Shown: one piece after another, positions 8,358 through 16,354 of the stretch
Position numbering within the stretch: position 1 is the stretch's first letter
Layout: every line of letters starts with the position of its first letter
NCBI GenBank assembly: GCA_016932255.1
Contig: JAFGDE010000008.1
Location: 1-64,000, forward strand
Source: Candidatus Saganbacteria bacterium
GTDB lineage: Bacteria > Margulisbacteria > WOR-1 > O2-12-FULL-45-9
Direction: 5' to 3'
DNA: 64,000 nt
Made by a program: the position numbers and the translations under genes
Notes under the pieces: generated by a model
Seen by the model: the letters and a program-made list of their open reading frames with translations, nothing else
Databases searched by the model: none
Told to the model about the DNA's origin: nothing

Positions 8358-9076
8358 AGCTCAAAGTTCTCCCCAAGATAGAACTTCTTGGCCTCTTCAG
8401 ATTTGGCGATGTCATGGGACTTGCCCGCGACCATGATCTCGCCCTTGTGCACGATGTAAGCCCGGTCGGTGATCTCGAGCGTTTCGCGCACATTATGGTC
8501 GGTGATCAGCACGCCGATGCCTTTTGACCTCAGGTGCTTGATGATCTCTTGAAGATCGGCCACTGTCTTGGGGTCAATACCGGTGAACGGTTCGTCCAGC
8601 AGGATGAAGGAGGGGTTGGTCGCCAGAGCGCGCGCGATCTCAACGCGCCGCTGCTCGCCGCCGGACAGTGTATAGGCCTTTTGTTTGCGCAGGTGGGTCA
8701 CGCCCAGCTCGTCGAGGATCTCGACCAGCTTCTTCTCGTATTCATTCTTCCTGATCTCGGGCATGAGCTGCCAGAGGACCAGGATGTTCTCTTCGACCGT
8801 CAGTTTTCTAAAGATGGAAGGTTCTTGGGGCAGGTAGCCGATGCCCAGGTGGGCGCGGCGGTGCATGGGTAGCCGGGTGATCTCGTGATCGCCCATGAAG
8901 ACACGGCCGGAATTGGGCCGGATCAGGCCAACGACCATGTAAAAGGTCGTGGTCTTGCCCGCGCCGTTGGGGCCGAGCAGGCCGACGATCTCGCCCTGCT
9001 TGACCTCGACCGAGATGCCGTTGACCGCGGTCTTGCTGCCGTATTTCTTGACCAGGTTATCTGTTTTTATGAACAT
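8354..9076 (-). CDS. lptB: LPS-export ABC transporter ATP-binding protein LptB
   Basis: 240-residue ABC ATPase. Walker A GPNGAGKTT (35-43), Q-loop in GIGYLPQEPSIFRKLTVEEN (a typical LptB sequence), signature LSGGEQRRVEIARAL, Walker B FILLDEPF and the switch histidine in LITDHNV are all present. It drives LPS-type lipid transport together with the adjacent LptF/G permease. No lptA or lptC is found in the window. The stop overlaps the lptF start, and trpD ends six bases upstream of its start. Confidence 0.93.
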   Translation of the reverse strand: MFIKTDNLVKKYGSKTAVNGISVEVKQGEIVGLLGPNGAGKTTTFYMVVGLIRPNSGRVFMGDHEITRLPMHRRAHLGIGYLPQEPSIFRKLTVEENILVLWQLMPEIRKNEYEKKLVEILDELGVTHLRKQKAYTLSGGEQRRVEIARALATNPSFILLDEPFTGIDPKTVADLQEIIKHLRSKGIGVLITDHNVRETLEITDRAYIVHKGEIMVAGKSHDIAKSEEAKKFYLGENFEL

Positions 9077-9082
9077 GGCTGT

Positions 9083-10096
9083 TTATTGGTTGGTGAACTC
9101 GATCAGCTTTTCAAGTTTAGCATAAGCTTCGCCCGAGTCAATCGCTTCTGCCGCCAGCTTGAAGCCTTCCTTGATGTTCCTGGCCCGGTTGGCCACCAAG
9201 AGGGCCGCGGCCGCGTTGATAAGTACGACCTCGCGCTTGGCGCTCTTGTCCTCGCCGCGCAGGATGTTCAAGGCTATTTCGGCGTTGTCATTGGCTGAGC
9301 CGCCGATAATGTCCTCTTTACTGCCGCGCTTGGCGCCAAAATCCTCCGGTTTCATCAGGTAATTGTCGATCTTGCCGTCGTTCAACTGGGTGACCTTGGT
9401 CCGTTCGGAGATCGAGATCTCATCGAGCCCGTCCAAGCCGTGGACCACCAGAGCGCGCTGAACGCCCAGGTTATGCAGGACCTCGGCCAGGGGCTCGGTC
9501 AGGTCGGGATGGAACACGCCCAGGACCTGAGCGCTGGCCCGGGCCGGGTTGGTCAATGGGCCGAGTATGTTAAAGACCGTGCGAATGCCGATCTCGCGGC
9601 GCGAGGGCATGGCGAATTTCATGGCCTTGTGAAAGATCGGCGCGTAGATAAAACCGATGCCGACCTTGTTGATGCATTCCTCAACCAGCCTGGGCTCGAT
9701 CTCGATCTTAACGCCCAGGGCTTCCAGCAGGTCGGCCGAGCCGCAGCGCGAGGAGACCGAGCGGTTGCCATGCTTAGCCACGGCGACACCTGCACCTGCC
9801 ACGACGATCGCGCTGATGGTGGAGATGTTGATCGTGCCGGAAACATCGCCGCCTGTGCCGCAGGTGTCGACCAGGTTCTTCTTGGCCGGGAAGATGTTGA
9901 CCGCGTGCTCGCGCATCTTCTCAGCGCAGCCAGTGATCTCTTCAGGGGTCTCGCCCTTCATGCGCAGGGCGGTGATGAAAGCGGCGATCTGCGACGGGGT
10001 GGCATTGCCGCCCATGATCTGGTCCATGGTCAAAGAGGCTTCGCCGCGGGTCAGGTCCTTGCCTTCGACCAATTTAGTGATAGCTTCTTTTATCAT
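9083..10096 (-). CDS. trpD: Anthranilate phosphoribosyltransferase
   Basis: Joins anthranilate to PRPP, the second committed step of tryptophan synthesis. The 337-residue length is standard. The PRPP-binding loop GTGGD (80-84) with following SGTINIST, and KHGNRSVSSRCGSAD (from residue 108), are intact, as are the C-terminal family blocks around HGLDGLDE. No other trp gene is nearby; the gene sits between fmdB-like and lptB genes. Its ATG shares one base with the fmdB-like stop (TAATG), suggesting translational coupling. Confidence 0.95.
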   Translation of the reverse strand: MIKEAITKLVEGKDLTRGEASLTMDQIMGGNATPSQIAAFITALRMKGETPEEITGCAEKMREHAVNIFPAKKNLVDTCGTGGDVSGTINISTISAIVVAGAGVAVAKHGNRSVSSRCGSADLLEALGVKIEIEPRLVEECINKVGIGFIYAPIFHKAMKFAMPSRREIGIRTVFNILGPLTNPARASAQVLGVFHPDLTEPLAEVLHNLGVQRALVVHGLDGLDEISISERTKVTQLNDGKIDNYLMKPEDFGAKRGSKEDIIGGSANDNAEIALNILRGEDKSAKREVVLINAAAALLVANRARNIKEGFKLAAEAIDSGEAYAKLEKLIEFTNQ

Positions 10097-10329
10097 TATT
10101 TAATGTCCTCCACCTGCCTGCCGGCAGGCAGGCATGATGAGCATACACCAGACGAGCAGCTGGAGCAAGAACTACTTTGCCCTGTCTTGCCTTTGGTCGC
10201 TGGAGCGCTGAACAGACGTTCGGCTGGCAGGCCGCAGTCAGGGCAGACCGGTACGGAATCATCGTTCATCGACTTCCTGACCTCGATAACGCGGGCGCAT
10301 TTTTGGCATTTGTAATCATAAAAAGGCAT
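10096..10329 (-). CDS. FmdB-family zinc ribbon protein
   Basis: 77 residues beginning [16 protein letters not shown]. Two CxxC pairs (C8/C11 and C29/C32) form the FmdB-type zinc ribbon, followed by the family's Cys/Ser-rich tail ([12 protein letters not shown]). Such proteins usually end at about this point; the extra residues [11 protein letters not shown] are encoded largely by a 20-bp palindromic repeat (10113-10132) at the end of the gene. The family is annotated as a putative regulator without proven function. It heads the operon and has a promoter 6 bp upstream of the ATG, inside the divergent glyQ gene. Confidence 0.85.
   Translation of the reverse strand: MPFYDYKCQKCARVIEVRKSMNDDSVPVCPDCGLPAERLFSAPATKGKTGQSSSCSSCSSGVCSSCLPAGRQVEDIK
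10113..10132. repeat. 20-bp perfect palindrome CCTGCCTG-CCGG-CAGGCAGG
   Basis: Perfect palindrome inside the 3' end of the fmdB-like gene, encoding CLPAGRQ of its tail. Near-identical copies occur at 12177-12197 (one inserted A) and 34572-34587 (16-bp core). No T-run follows in either direction, so it is not a standard terminator. Confidence 0.9.
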
Positions 10330-10337
10330 GTTATAAT
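10310..10337 (+). promoter_or_regulatory. Promoter of glyQ (leaderless)
   Basis: -35 TTGTAA (10310-10315), 16-bp spacer, -10 TATAAT (10332-10337), then six bases to the GTG start at 10344. The -35 lies inside the fmdB-like coding sequence, and the -10 overlaps the divergent -10 by two bases. Confidence 0.7.
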
Positions 10338-10364
10338 TGTACCGTGAAAAAGCTTTCCTTTCAA
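10336..10364 (-). promoter_or_regulatory. Promoter of the fmdB-like operon (leaderless)
   Basis: On the minus strand, TTGAAA (10364-10359), 17-bp spacer, TACAAT (10341-10336), then six bases to ATG 10329. The -35 lies within codons 6-7 of glyQ. Confidence 0.75.
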
Positions 10365-11222
10365 GAAATCATCGCTAAACTCAGCCAGTTCTGGGCTGAC
10401 CAGGGCTGTGTTATCAGGCAGCCCTATGACCTGGAAAAGGGCGCCGGCACCATGTCGCCGGCAACTTTCTTCGGCGTGCAGGGCCCCAAACCCTGGAACG
10501 TTGCATATGTTGATCCCGTCCGGCGGCCGACCGACGGCCGCTATGGCGAGAATCCCAACCGCCTGTTCCATTATTTCCAGTATCAGGTGATCCTCAAACC
10601 ATCGCCGCTCGATGTTCAGGACCGTTATCTTGATTCCCTGCGGGCTATTGGCATTGAACCGGCCAAACATGACGTGCGTTTTGTCGAGGATAACTGGGAG
10701 TCGCCGACCCTGGGTGCCTGGGGCACGGGCTGGGAGATCTGGGCCGAAGGCATGGAGATCACCCAGTTCACTTATTTTCAGGAATGCGGCGGCTATCCCT
10801 GCAAGCCTGTCTCAGCCGAGCTAACCTACGGTCTGGAGCGTATCGCCATGTTCATCCAGAAGGTCGACAATGTCTATGATATTGAGTGGACCAAGGGAGT
10901 GAAATACGGCGATATCTACCTGCCGCAGGAAAAACAGCATTCCGTCTATAACTTTGAGGTCGCTGATATCGAAGCCCTGACCAATATGTTCCAGATGTAT
11001 GAGAAAGAAGCTTATAAACTACTGGAACAGGACCTGGTCCTGCCGGCCTATGATTATGTGCTCAAATGCTCCCATACTTTTAATATTCTTGACGCGCGCG
11101 GCGCGGTCTCGGTGACCGAGCGGATGGCCTATATCCTGCGCATCAGGAAGATGGCGCGCAAGTGCGCCAGGGTCTACCTCGATCTGGGCAAACAAAAGAA
11201 GAAGAAAGAAACCAGCGAATGA
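10344..11222 (+). CDS. glyQ: Glycyl-tRNA synthetase alpha subunit
   Basis: Catalytic (class II core) subunit of the heterotetrameric bacterial glycyl-tRNA synthetase. The 292-residue protein contains [33 protein letters not shown] and [17 protein letters not shown], all family signatures. The GTG start is set by alignment with the usual N-terminus ([19 protein letters not shown]) and by the promoter placed six bases upstream; there is no Shine-Dalgarno. Only 14 bp separate it from the divergent fmdB-like start. glyS follows after a short gap containing a hairpin repeat. Confidence 0.97.
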   Translation: MKKLSFQEIIAKLSQFWADQGCVIRQPYDLEKGAGTMSPATFFGVQGPKPWNVAYVDPVRRPTDGRYGENPNRLFHYFQYQVILKPSPLDVQDRYLDSLRAIGIEPAKHDVRFVEDNWESPTLGAWGTGWEIWAEGMEITQFTYFQECGGYPCKPVSAELTYGLERIAMFIQKVDNVYDIEWTKGVKYGDIYLPQEKQHSVYNFEVADIEALTNMFQMYEKEAYKLLEQDLVLPAYDYVLKCSHTFNILDARGAVSVTERMAYILRIRKMARKCARVYLDLGKQKKKKETSE

Positions 11223-11243
11223 ACTTCGCGGTTTCTTTCTTAG

Positions 11244-11262
11244 CCGCGACGTTCAGTCGCGG
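11244..11262. repeat. GTTCA-loop hairpin, copy A
   Basis: CCGCGAC-GTTCA-GTCGCGG, a perfect 7-bp stem with a 5-nt loop, in the glyQ-glyS gap and upstream of the glyS ribosome site. It has the same geometry and loop as the elements at 13456, 13495 and 34509. Confidence 0.85.
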
Positions 11263-11280
11263 ATCTTGAGGAAAATAAAA

Positions 11281-13437
11281 ATGAGCAATGCTTTACTGGA
11301 AATAGGCTGTGAAGAGATTCCGGCCAGGTTCATGCCTGGTTTTCTGGCTGATCTGAAACAGAAGACCGAGGAGAAGCTCAAAACCGAACGTATCAGCTTT
11401 AGCTCGGTCGCTGTGCTTGGCACTTTCCGCCGCCTGACCGTTATCATCGAGAATATCGCTGCCCGGCAGGAAGACCTGTCCCAGGAGGTCAAAGGCCCGC
11501 CGGCCGACCGGGCGTATGATCAAGCGGGCAAACCGACCAAGGCGGCCGAGGGCTTTGCCAAAAGCCAGGGTGTTGAGCTGGCCGCTCTGGTCAAGAAGCC
11601 GGTCGGCGTTAATGATTACGTCTTTGCTCAAGTGATTCGCAAGGGTGAGGCGACGGACAAGGTCCTGGCCCGGATTTTTCCTGAGGTCATCTCCTCTCTT
11701 TATCAGCCGCTGGCCATGCGCTGGGGCGATCTTGAGTTCAGGTTCATCCGGCCGATCCACTGGATCGTCGCGCTGTGCGGGAGCAAGGTCGTCAAGTTTG
11801 AACTGGCCGGCATTAAGTCAGGTACTAAGACGCTGGGGCATAGATACGCAAAAAATCCGAGATCCGAGATCCGAAATCCGGACAAGGATGACTATATTAA
11901 GACAATGGCCAAAATCGGCGTGATCGTCGACCAGCACGAGCGCAAGGAACTGGTCAAACAGAAAGTCGAGGCCGCAGCCAAAAAGGCAGGGGCGGAAGCG
12001 CTGATTCCGGCCGACCTGCTGGATGAAGTGACCTATCTGGTCGAAGATCCGATCGCCTATGTCGGCGAATTCAACAAGGCTTTTCTTGATATTCCCCAGG
12101 AAGTCCTGATCACCTCGATGAAAAAGAACCAGAAATACTTCCCCCTGGTCAAGAAAGGACGCAAGGAACCGCGGCGCCTGCCTGACCGGCAGGCAGGTTC
12201 AGCCGCAGGTTCCGGCTTGCTGCCGCTCTTTGTTGTCGTGACCAACGGCTGTCGCAGCGCTTCAATTACCGACGGTAATCAAAAGGTCCTGTCCGCCAGA
12301 TTATCCGACGCTAAGTTCTTCTTTGATGAGGACAAAAAACTGCCGCTGGAAATGCGCCGGTCCGACCTAGAAAAGGTCGGCTATTTTGAGAAGCTTGGCA
12401 CAGTGGCCCATAAGGTCGAGCGCGTGGCCAAGCTGGCTGAATGGTTCGGTAAAAAGCTCGGCTTGGACGAGGCAGGGCTCAAGCGCGTGCGCCGGATCGC
12501 CGAGCTGTGCAAGGCCGATCTGACCACCAAGATGGTCTATGAGTTCCCTGAACTGCAGGGAGTGATGGGTCGGGAATATGCTCTGCTGGCCGGCGAAGAT
12601 AAGATAGTGGCCCAGGGCATTTTTGAACACTATCTGCCGCGCTTTGCTGAGGACGATCTGCCTCAAAGCCTTGAAGGCACGGCGGTCGCTCTGGCCGACA
12701 GGTTCGATTCCCTGGTCGGCTGTTTCAGTATCAGCGCAAATCCGACGGGCTCGGTCGACCCGTACGGCCTGCGCCGCGCGGCCAACGGTATTATCCGCAT
12801 TATTATCGATAAAAAATTAGATATCCTGCTTGATGAAGCGATCGAACACAGTTATAAGCTTTATGAGAAGGTCTTCCTGGCCTATTTGTTCGAGAAGGGG
12901 GAAACAGGCTATCAGGATTTCAGCCGGATAAAGCAACAGCTGATCGAATTCATCGCTGCCAGGCTTAAGCCCATGTTCCAGGAAGAGGGCGTCCGCTATG
13001 ACATCAGCGACGCTGTCCTGGCAGACTGCAACGATATCCTTGATTGTTCCATCAAGGTCAAGGTCATTAATGAGTTGGCTGATAAGGACTGGTTCACGGG
13101 CGTGGTCAAGTCGGCTGAACGGGTTTCCAGGATCGCCAAGGACGCGCCCAGGGACACGGCCATAGAGACCGATCTGGAGGAAGATGCGGAAAAGGATCTG
13201 TTCAGCCTAGCCATGAAGATCAACTGGGAAGTTGGCGAGGCGATCAACAAGGAAGATTGGGGCGCGGCCCTGCGATACCTGATCAAACTGACCGATCCGA
13301 TCGAAACGTTTTTTGACAAGGTACTGGTCATGTGCGAGGACGAGCGCCTAAAGACCAACCGGCTGGCCCTGTGCAAGTATTTGGAAAAACTTTATCTGCG
13401 GGTCGCTGACTTAAGAAAGGTGGTATTACCCGGATGA
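11281..13437 (+). CDS. glyS: Glycyl-tRNA synthetase beta subunit
   Basis: tRNA-binding subunit partnering GlyQ, 718 residues from ATG 11281. This start follows GAGGA with normal spacing and gives the family N-terminus LLEIGCEEIPARF; an upstream TTG in the same frame is less likely. Family blocks include VKGPPADRAYD, YFEKLGTVAHKVERV (HD-like region) and the C-terminal DALR-type anticodon domain (ADKDWFTGV to the end). Two dispersed repeats lie inside the coding region: a heptanucleotide array encoding KNPRSEIRNPD (11855-11880) and a palindrome encoding RLPDRQAG (12177-12197). Both keep the frame and probably fall in surface loops. Confidence 0.95.
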   Translation: MSNALLEIGCEEIPARFMPGFLADLKQKTEEKLKTERISFSSVAVLGTFRRLTVIIENIAARQEDLSQEVKGPPADRAYDQAGKPTKAAEGFAKSQGVELAALVKKPVGVNDYVFAQVIRKGEATDKVLARIFPEVISSLYQPLAMRWGDLEFRFIRPIHWIVALCGSKVVKFELAGIKSGTKTLGHRYAKNPRSEIRNPDKDDYIKTMAKIGVIVDQHERKELVKQKVEAAAKKAGAEALIPADLLDEVTYLVEDPIAYVGEFNKAFLDIPQEVLITSMKKNQKYFPLVKKGRKEPRRLPDRQAGSAAGSGLLPLFVVVTNGCRSASITDGNQKVLSARLSDAKFFFDEDKKLPLEMRRSDLEKVGYFEKLGTVAHKVERVAKLAEWFGKKLGLDEAGLKRVRRIAELCKADLTTKMVYEFPELQGVMGREYALLAGEDKIVAQGIFEHYLPRFAEDDLPQSLEGTAVALADRFDSLVGCFSISANPTGSVDPYGLRRAANGIIRIIIDKKLDILLDEAIEHSYKLYEKVFLAYLFEKGETGYQDFSRIKQQLIEFIAARLKPMFQEEGVRYDISDAVLADCNDILDCSIKVKVINELADKDWFTGVVKSAERVSRIAKDAPRDTAIETDLEEDAEKDLFSLAMKINWEVGEAINKEDWGAALRYLIKLTDPIETFFDKVLVMCEDERLKTNRLALCKYLEKLYLRVADLRKVVLPG
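11855..11880 (+). repeat. Heptanucleotide tandem array (ATCCGAG-type) inside glyS
   Basis: Units ATCCGAG, ATCCGAG, ATCCGAA and a partial ATCCG. Translated in frame as part of KNPRSEIRNPD. The 7-bp period matches the array at 3788-3815, but the unit sequence differs. Confidence 0.85.
12177..12197. repeat. Palindrome copy inside glyS (21 bp)
   Basis: CCTGCCTG-ACCGG-CAGGCAGG: the same 8-bp arms as the element in the fmdB-like gene, with one extra A in the centre. Encodes RLPDRQAG without breaking the glyS frame. Confidence 0.85.
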
Positions 13438-14303
13438 AACGACATTTGTGCTGCCCCGACGCTGAACGCGTCGGTTGCTCTATAAAAAGGAACAGGCAGG
13501 TTCACTGCCGGGCCATACTTGCTGTTTTGATGATGCTCATTATGTGTGTGTCGGCGTCCGCTTCCTATATCAGTTTAAGCACATCGATGAACAGCAAGGT
13601 CAGGGACGGAAAGCTTAATGTCTTGGTCAATGTGGTCAACAAAGGCGATGAGTCCGCCTATAACGTCCAGGCAGAGATCCGCGTCGGCGATAAAAAGGTC
13701 ATGGCCGCCAAACGCCAGGAGCTGGGTATCAACCAGCGCTACACTGTGGCGGAAACGTTCGATCTGGACCTCAAGAAACCGGGCCAGTATCCGCTGATCC
13801 TGGTCATGCACTACACCGATGCCAACCAGTATCCTTTTTCCGCGCTGACCTGCAACACCTTTGTCCTGGGTGCCGGTTCCAGCCCGGCTGAGATCTTCGG
13901 TCGGATGGAGCAAGCCACCTTCTGGAAAGAGGGTGAGGCCAAACTGACCCTGCGCAACATATCGGATGCGGTCATTAGCGGCTCGACTCAATTGGTCGTG
14001 CCAAGAGAGCTTTCGGTCAAGCGCTCGCCGCAGCCGGTCAAATTATCGGCCAAGGCCGACCGGATGCTGAAATTCCCGGTCGAGAATTTCTCAGCGCTCT
14101 CAGGCAGCAATTACCAGGTCTTTGCCATCACGGAATACGACCTGAACAATGAGCACCAGACCAATATCACGCCGGGCATGCTGCGCATCGTTGAGACACG
14201 GACGATCCTGGGCTTAAGCTATACTTTAGTCGCGGCACTGCTGGCCGTGCTGGTGGTGGTCTTTATCCTCTGGCAGTTCGGTTTGCCTTTCCTGAAAAAG
14301 TGA
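13434..14303 (+). CDS. Membrane-anchored CARDB/NEW3-like extracytoplasmic protein
   Basis: 289 residues, function unknown. An N-terminal hydrophobic helix (about 28-45, AILAVLMMLIMCVSAS) looks like a signal peptide, a beta-rich extracytoplasmic part follows (LNVLVNVVNKGDESAYNVQAEIRVG resembles CARDB or NEW3 Ig-like repeats), and a C-terminal helix (about 262-283) with a short KK tail anchors it. The ATG overlaps the glyS stop (ATGA). About 20 residues between the start and the hydrophobic core are encoded by two hairpin repeats (13456-13474 and 13495-13509), giving an unusually long, Cys-containing n-region; a later in-frame Met start is possible. It overlaps the next gene by 4 bp and may serve the glycosylation locus. 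Confidence 0.6.
   Translation: MKRHLCCPDAERVGCSIKRNRQVHCRAILAVLMMLIMCVSASASYISLSTSMNSKVRDGKLNVLVNVVNKGDESAYNVQAEIRVGDKKVMAAKRQELGINQRYTVAETFDLDLKKPGQYPLILVMHYTDANQYPFSALTCNTFVLGAGSSPAEIFGRMEQATFWKEGEAKLTLRNISDAVISGSTQLVVPRELSVKRSPQPVKLSAKADRMLKFPVENFSALSGSNYQVFAITEYDLNNEHQTNITPGMLRIVETRTILGLSYTLVAALLAVLVVVFILWQFGLPFLKK
13456..13474. repeat. GTTCA-loop hairpin, copy C (inverted orientation)
   Basis: CCGACGC-TGAAC-GCGTCGG, a perfect 7-bp stem with a 5-nt loop that is the complement of GTTCA. It lies in the first codons of the membrane protein gene. Confidence 0.8.
13495..13509. repeat. GTTCA-loop hairpin, copy D (short)
   Basis: GGCAG-GTTCA-CTGCC, a 5-bp stem with the same loop as copy A, 20 bp after copy C. 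Confidence 0.65.
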
Positions 14304-16354
14304 AGAATAATAGAATTATAAACCTGATCGTTCTGGTCTTTATCTTTTTATTCCTGCTGTCGTTCTTTGAGCCGCGTTATCTCTTCTCTTTGACCACGAC
14401 TTCGGGCGGGGACACGGTCTCCCATTTTCCCACGGCGGTTCACCTGAAAGAGGTCCTGCTGCCGCAGGGGCTCATAATGGGTTGGGATAGGGGTAACTAC
14501 GCCGGTTATCCCTTGTTCTATCATTATTTCCCGCTGACCTTTATTATCATGGTGCTGCTGAGCTTTGTTATCCCCATGCAAATAGCGTTCAAGATCGGTT
14601 CCGTGCTGGGCGTTTTTCTTCTGCCCGTATGTATCTTCTTCGGACTCAGGGCGCTTAAATATGAATTTCCGGTGCCGGTAGCCGGAGCCGTCTTGAGCCT
14701 GCCGTTTTTGTTCATGCAGGCCAACTCCATGTGGGGCGCCAATATTCCCAGCACCCTGGCCGGCGAGTATTCCTACGGCCTGAGCATGGCGCTTCTCGTC
14801 CTGTTCTTTGGCACGCTCTATCGCGGAGTGGAGGAGCAGAAATGGATCATCCCTAATGCTCTGCTCATCTGCCTGATCGGCCTGAGCCACGGTTACACTT
14901 TGATCGCCAGCGGCCTGATCGCGGTTTTCTTTTTATTTACCAGAAAAGACTTTGCCAGGAATATTTTCTACCTGTTCAGGACCTTTGGCCTGGCGCTGCT
15001 GCTGCTGGCTTTCTGGCTGGTCCCGTTCTTTTTCAATACGCCGTATGTGACCAGCTATGTCACGCGCTGGTGGATCGATTCCCTGTTCAAGGTCTTTCCG
15101 GTGATCCTGCTGCCTTTCTGGGCTTTGACATTGATCTCGCTGTTCCTGAACCGCCGTGACCGGCGCAGCTGGTATTTTCTTTATTTTATCCTGACCTGTA
15201 TCGCGATCTATTTTGCCAGCCCTTATATCGGCATGCTGGATATCCGCTGGCAGCCGTTCATCCAGATATTTATGACGTTCTTTGCCGCCACGATCCTGCT
15301 CAATATTAAAGACAGGGTCAAAGGCCTGCAGGCTCTGCCGATCATGATCTTTATCGCTGTCCTGCTCTGGGTCGTGCCTCAGGTCACTTACATTAAAGGG
15401 TGGATCAAGTGGAACTATGAAGGTTTTGAAGGCAAGACCGTCTGGCCGCTCTGGCAGCAGATCGTCGGCCATCTGAAAGAGACCGGGCCGGGCCGGGTGG
15501 TCTATGAACATTCTCCCGCGCACAATGTTTTCGGTTCTGAGCGGGCTTTTGAGAACCTGCCGTACTGGGCCAGGCGTGACACGCTGGAAGGCCTTTATAT
15601 GCAGTCATCGATCAGCGCGCCGTTCGTTTTCTATATCCAGTCGGAAGTCTCCAAGGTCTGCTCCGGTCCCTTTCCCCAGTATAAATATACCAGCTTGAAC
15701 CTTGCCAACGCGCTCAAGCGGCTGAAACTGTTCAATGTGACGCAGTATATCGTGCGTTCTGAGCAAGCCAAGGAACAGGCCAAGAAAGTACCGGAGTTTA
15801 AACTGGAAAAGACCTTTGGCGACTACCAGATCTACCGCCTGACGACCAATAACGGCGCTTATGTTGTGCCGCTGGCGTATGAACCGGTCTTGTTCCTGTC
15901 GGATAACTGGAAATTCCCGTTCCATGACTGGTTCAAGGATAATAGCGATCTGGACGTCCATCTGGTCTTTATCAAGGAGCCGGATGAGGCGGACCTCAAA
16001 CGCTTCAAATTTCAGACCGACTCGGTCAAAGACCTGCCCAAAGTACCTTTGAAGCTGTCGGGCAAGGTGCTTAAGGAACACTACGGCGATGCGGAGATCA
16101 CTTTTGAGACCGGGCTGATCGGCCAGCCCCACTTGATCAAGGTTTCTTATCATCCGAACTGGCAGGTTGAGGGCGCGGATAAGATCTACCTGGTCTCGCC
16201 TTCGTTCATGCTGGTCTATCCAAAAGAGAAGCAAGTCCGCCTCTATTTCGGAAAAACCCTTTATAATTACGTTGGAGAATTGCTGACCCTGGCAGGCTTA
16301 TCAATCGTGATCATTTCTGGTATAATTTTCATTGTCAATGTCAGAAAAACCTGA
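14300..16354 (+). CDS. Polytopic membrane protein, GT-C/'PTPS-related' type
   Basis: 684 residues with about ten membrane helices in the first ~390 residues, then a soluble C-terminal part and a final helix (about 655-678). Early residues GGDTVSHFPTAVHLKEVLLPQG and WDRGNYAGYPLFYHYFP resemble the 6-pyruvoyl-tetrahydropterin-synthase-related membrane family and YfhO-like GT-C proteins, in which an acidic residue in the first extracytoplasmic loop is catalytic. It is probably a polyprenol-phosphate-sugar-dependent glycosyltransferase, but the substrate is unknown. The GTG start overlaps the upstream stop, and the 3' end overlaps the following GT2 gene. Confidence 0.65.
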   Translation: MKNNRIINLIVLVFIFLFLLSFFEPRYLFSLTTTSGGDTVSHFPTAVHLKEVLLPQGLIMGWDRGNYAGYPLFYHYFPLTFIIMVLLSFVIPMQIAFKIGSVLGVFLLPVCIFFGLRALKYEFPVPVAGAVLSLPFLFMQANSMWGANIPSTLAGEYSYGLSMALLVLFFGTLYRGVEEQKWIIPNALLICLIGLSHGYTLIASGLIAVFFLFTRKDFARNIFYLFRTFGLALLLLAFWLVPFFFNTPYVTSYVTRWWIDSLFKVFPVILLPFWALTLISLFLNRRDRRSWYFLYFILTCIAIYFASPYIGMLDIRWQPFIQIFMTFFAATILLNIKDRVKGLQALPIMIFIAVLLWVVPQVTYIKGWIKWNYEGFEGKTVWPLWQQIVGHLKETGPGRVVYEHSPAHNVFGSERAFENLPYWARRDTLEGLYMQSSISAPFVFYIQSEVSKVCSGPFPQYKYTSLNLANALKRLKLFNVTQYIVRSEQAKEQAKKVPEFKLEKTFGDYQIYRLTTNNGAYVVPLAYEPVLFLSDNWKFPFHDWFKDNSDLDVHLVFIKEPDEADLKRFKFQTDSVKDLPKVPLKLSGKVLKEHYGDAEITFETGLIGQPHLIKVSYHPNWQVEGADKIYLVSPSFMLVYPKEKQVRLYFGKTLYNYVGELLTLAGLSIVIISGIIFIVNVRKT
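16298..16326 (+). promoter_or_regulatory. Possible internal promoter before the GT2 gene
   Basis: TTATCA (16298-16303), 17-bp spacer, TATAAT (16321-16326), with the ATG 11 bases later. It lies inside the preceding coding region, so it could be chance. Confidence 0.4.

Noticed and set aside
10113-10132. The palindrome as an intrinsic terminator
   Set aside because: No T-run on either strand, and copies occur within coding sequence of an essential gene.
10266-10670. Long minus-strand open frames opposite glyQ and many other genes
   Set aside because: They are shadows of real genes, with no family similarity and implausible composition.
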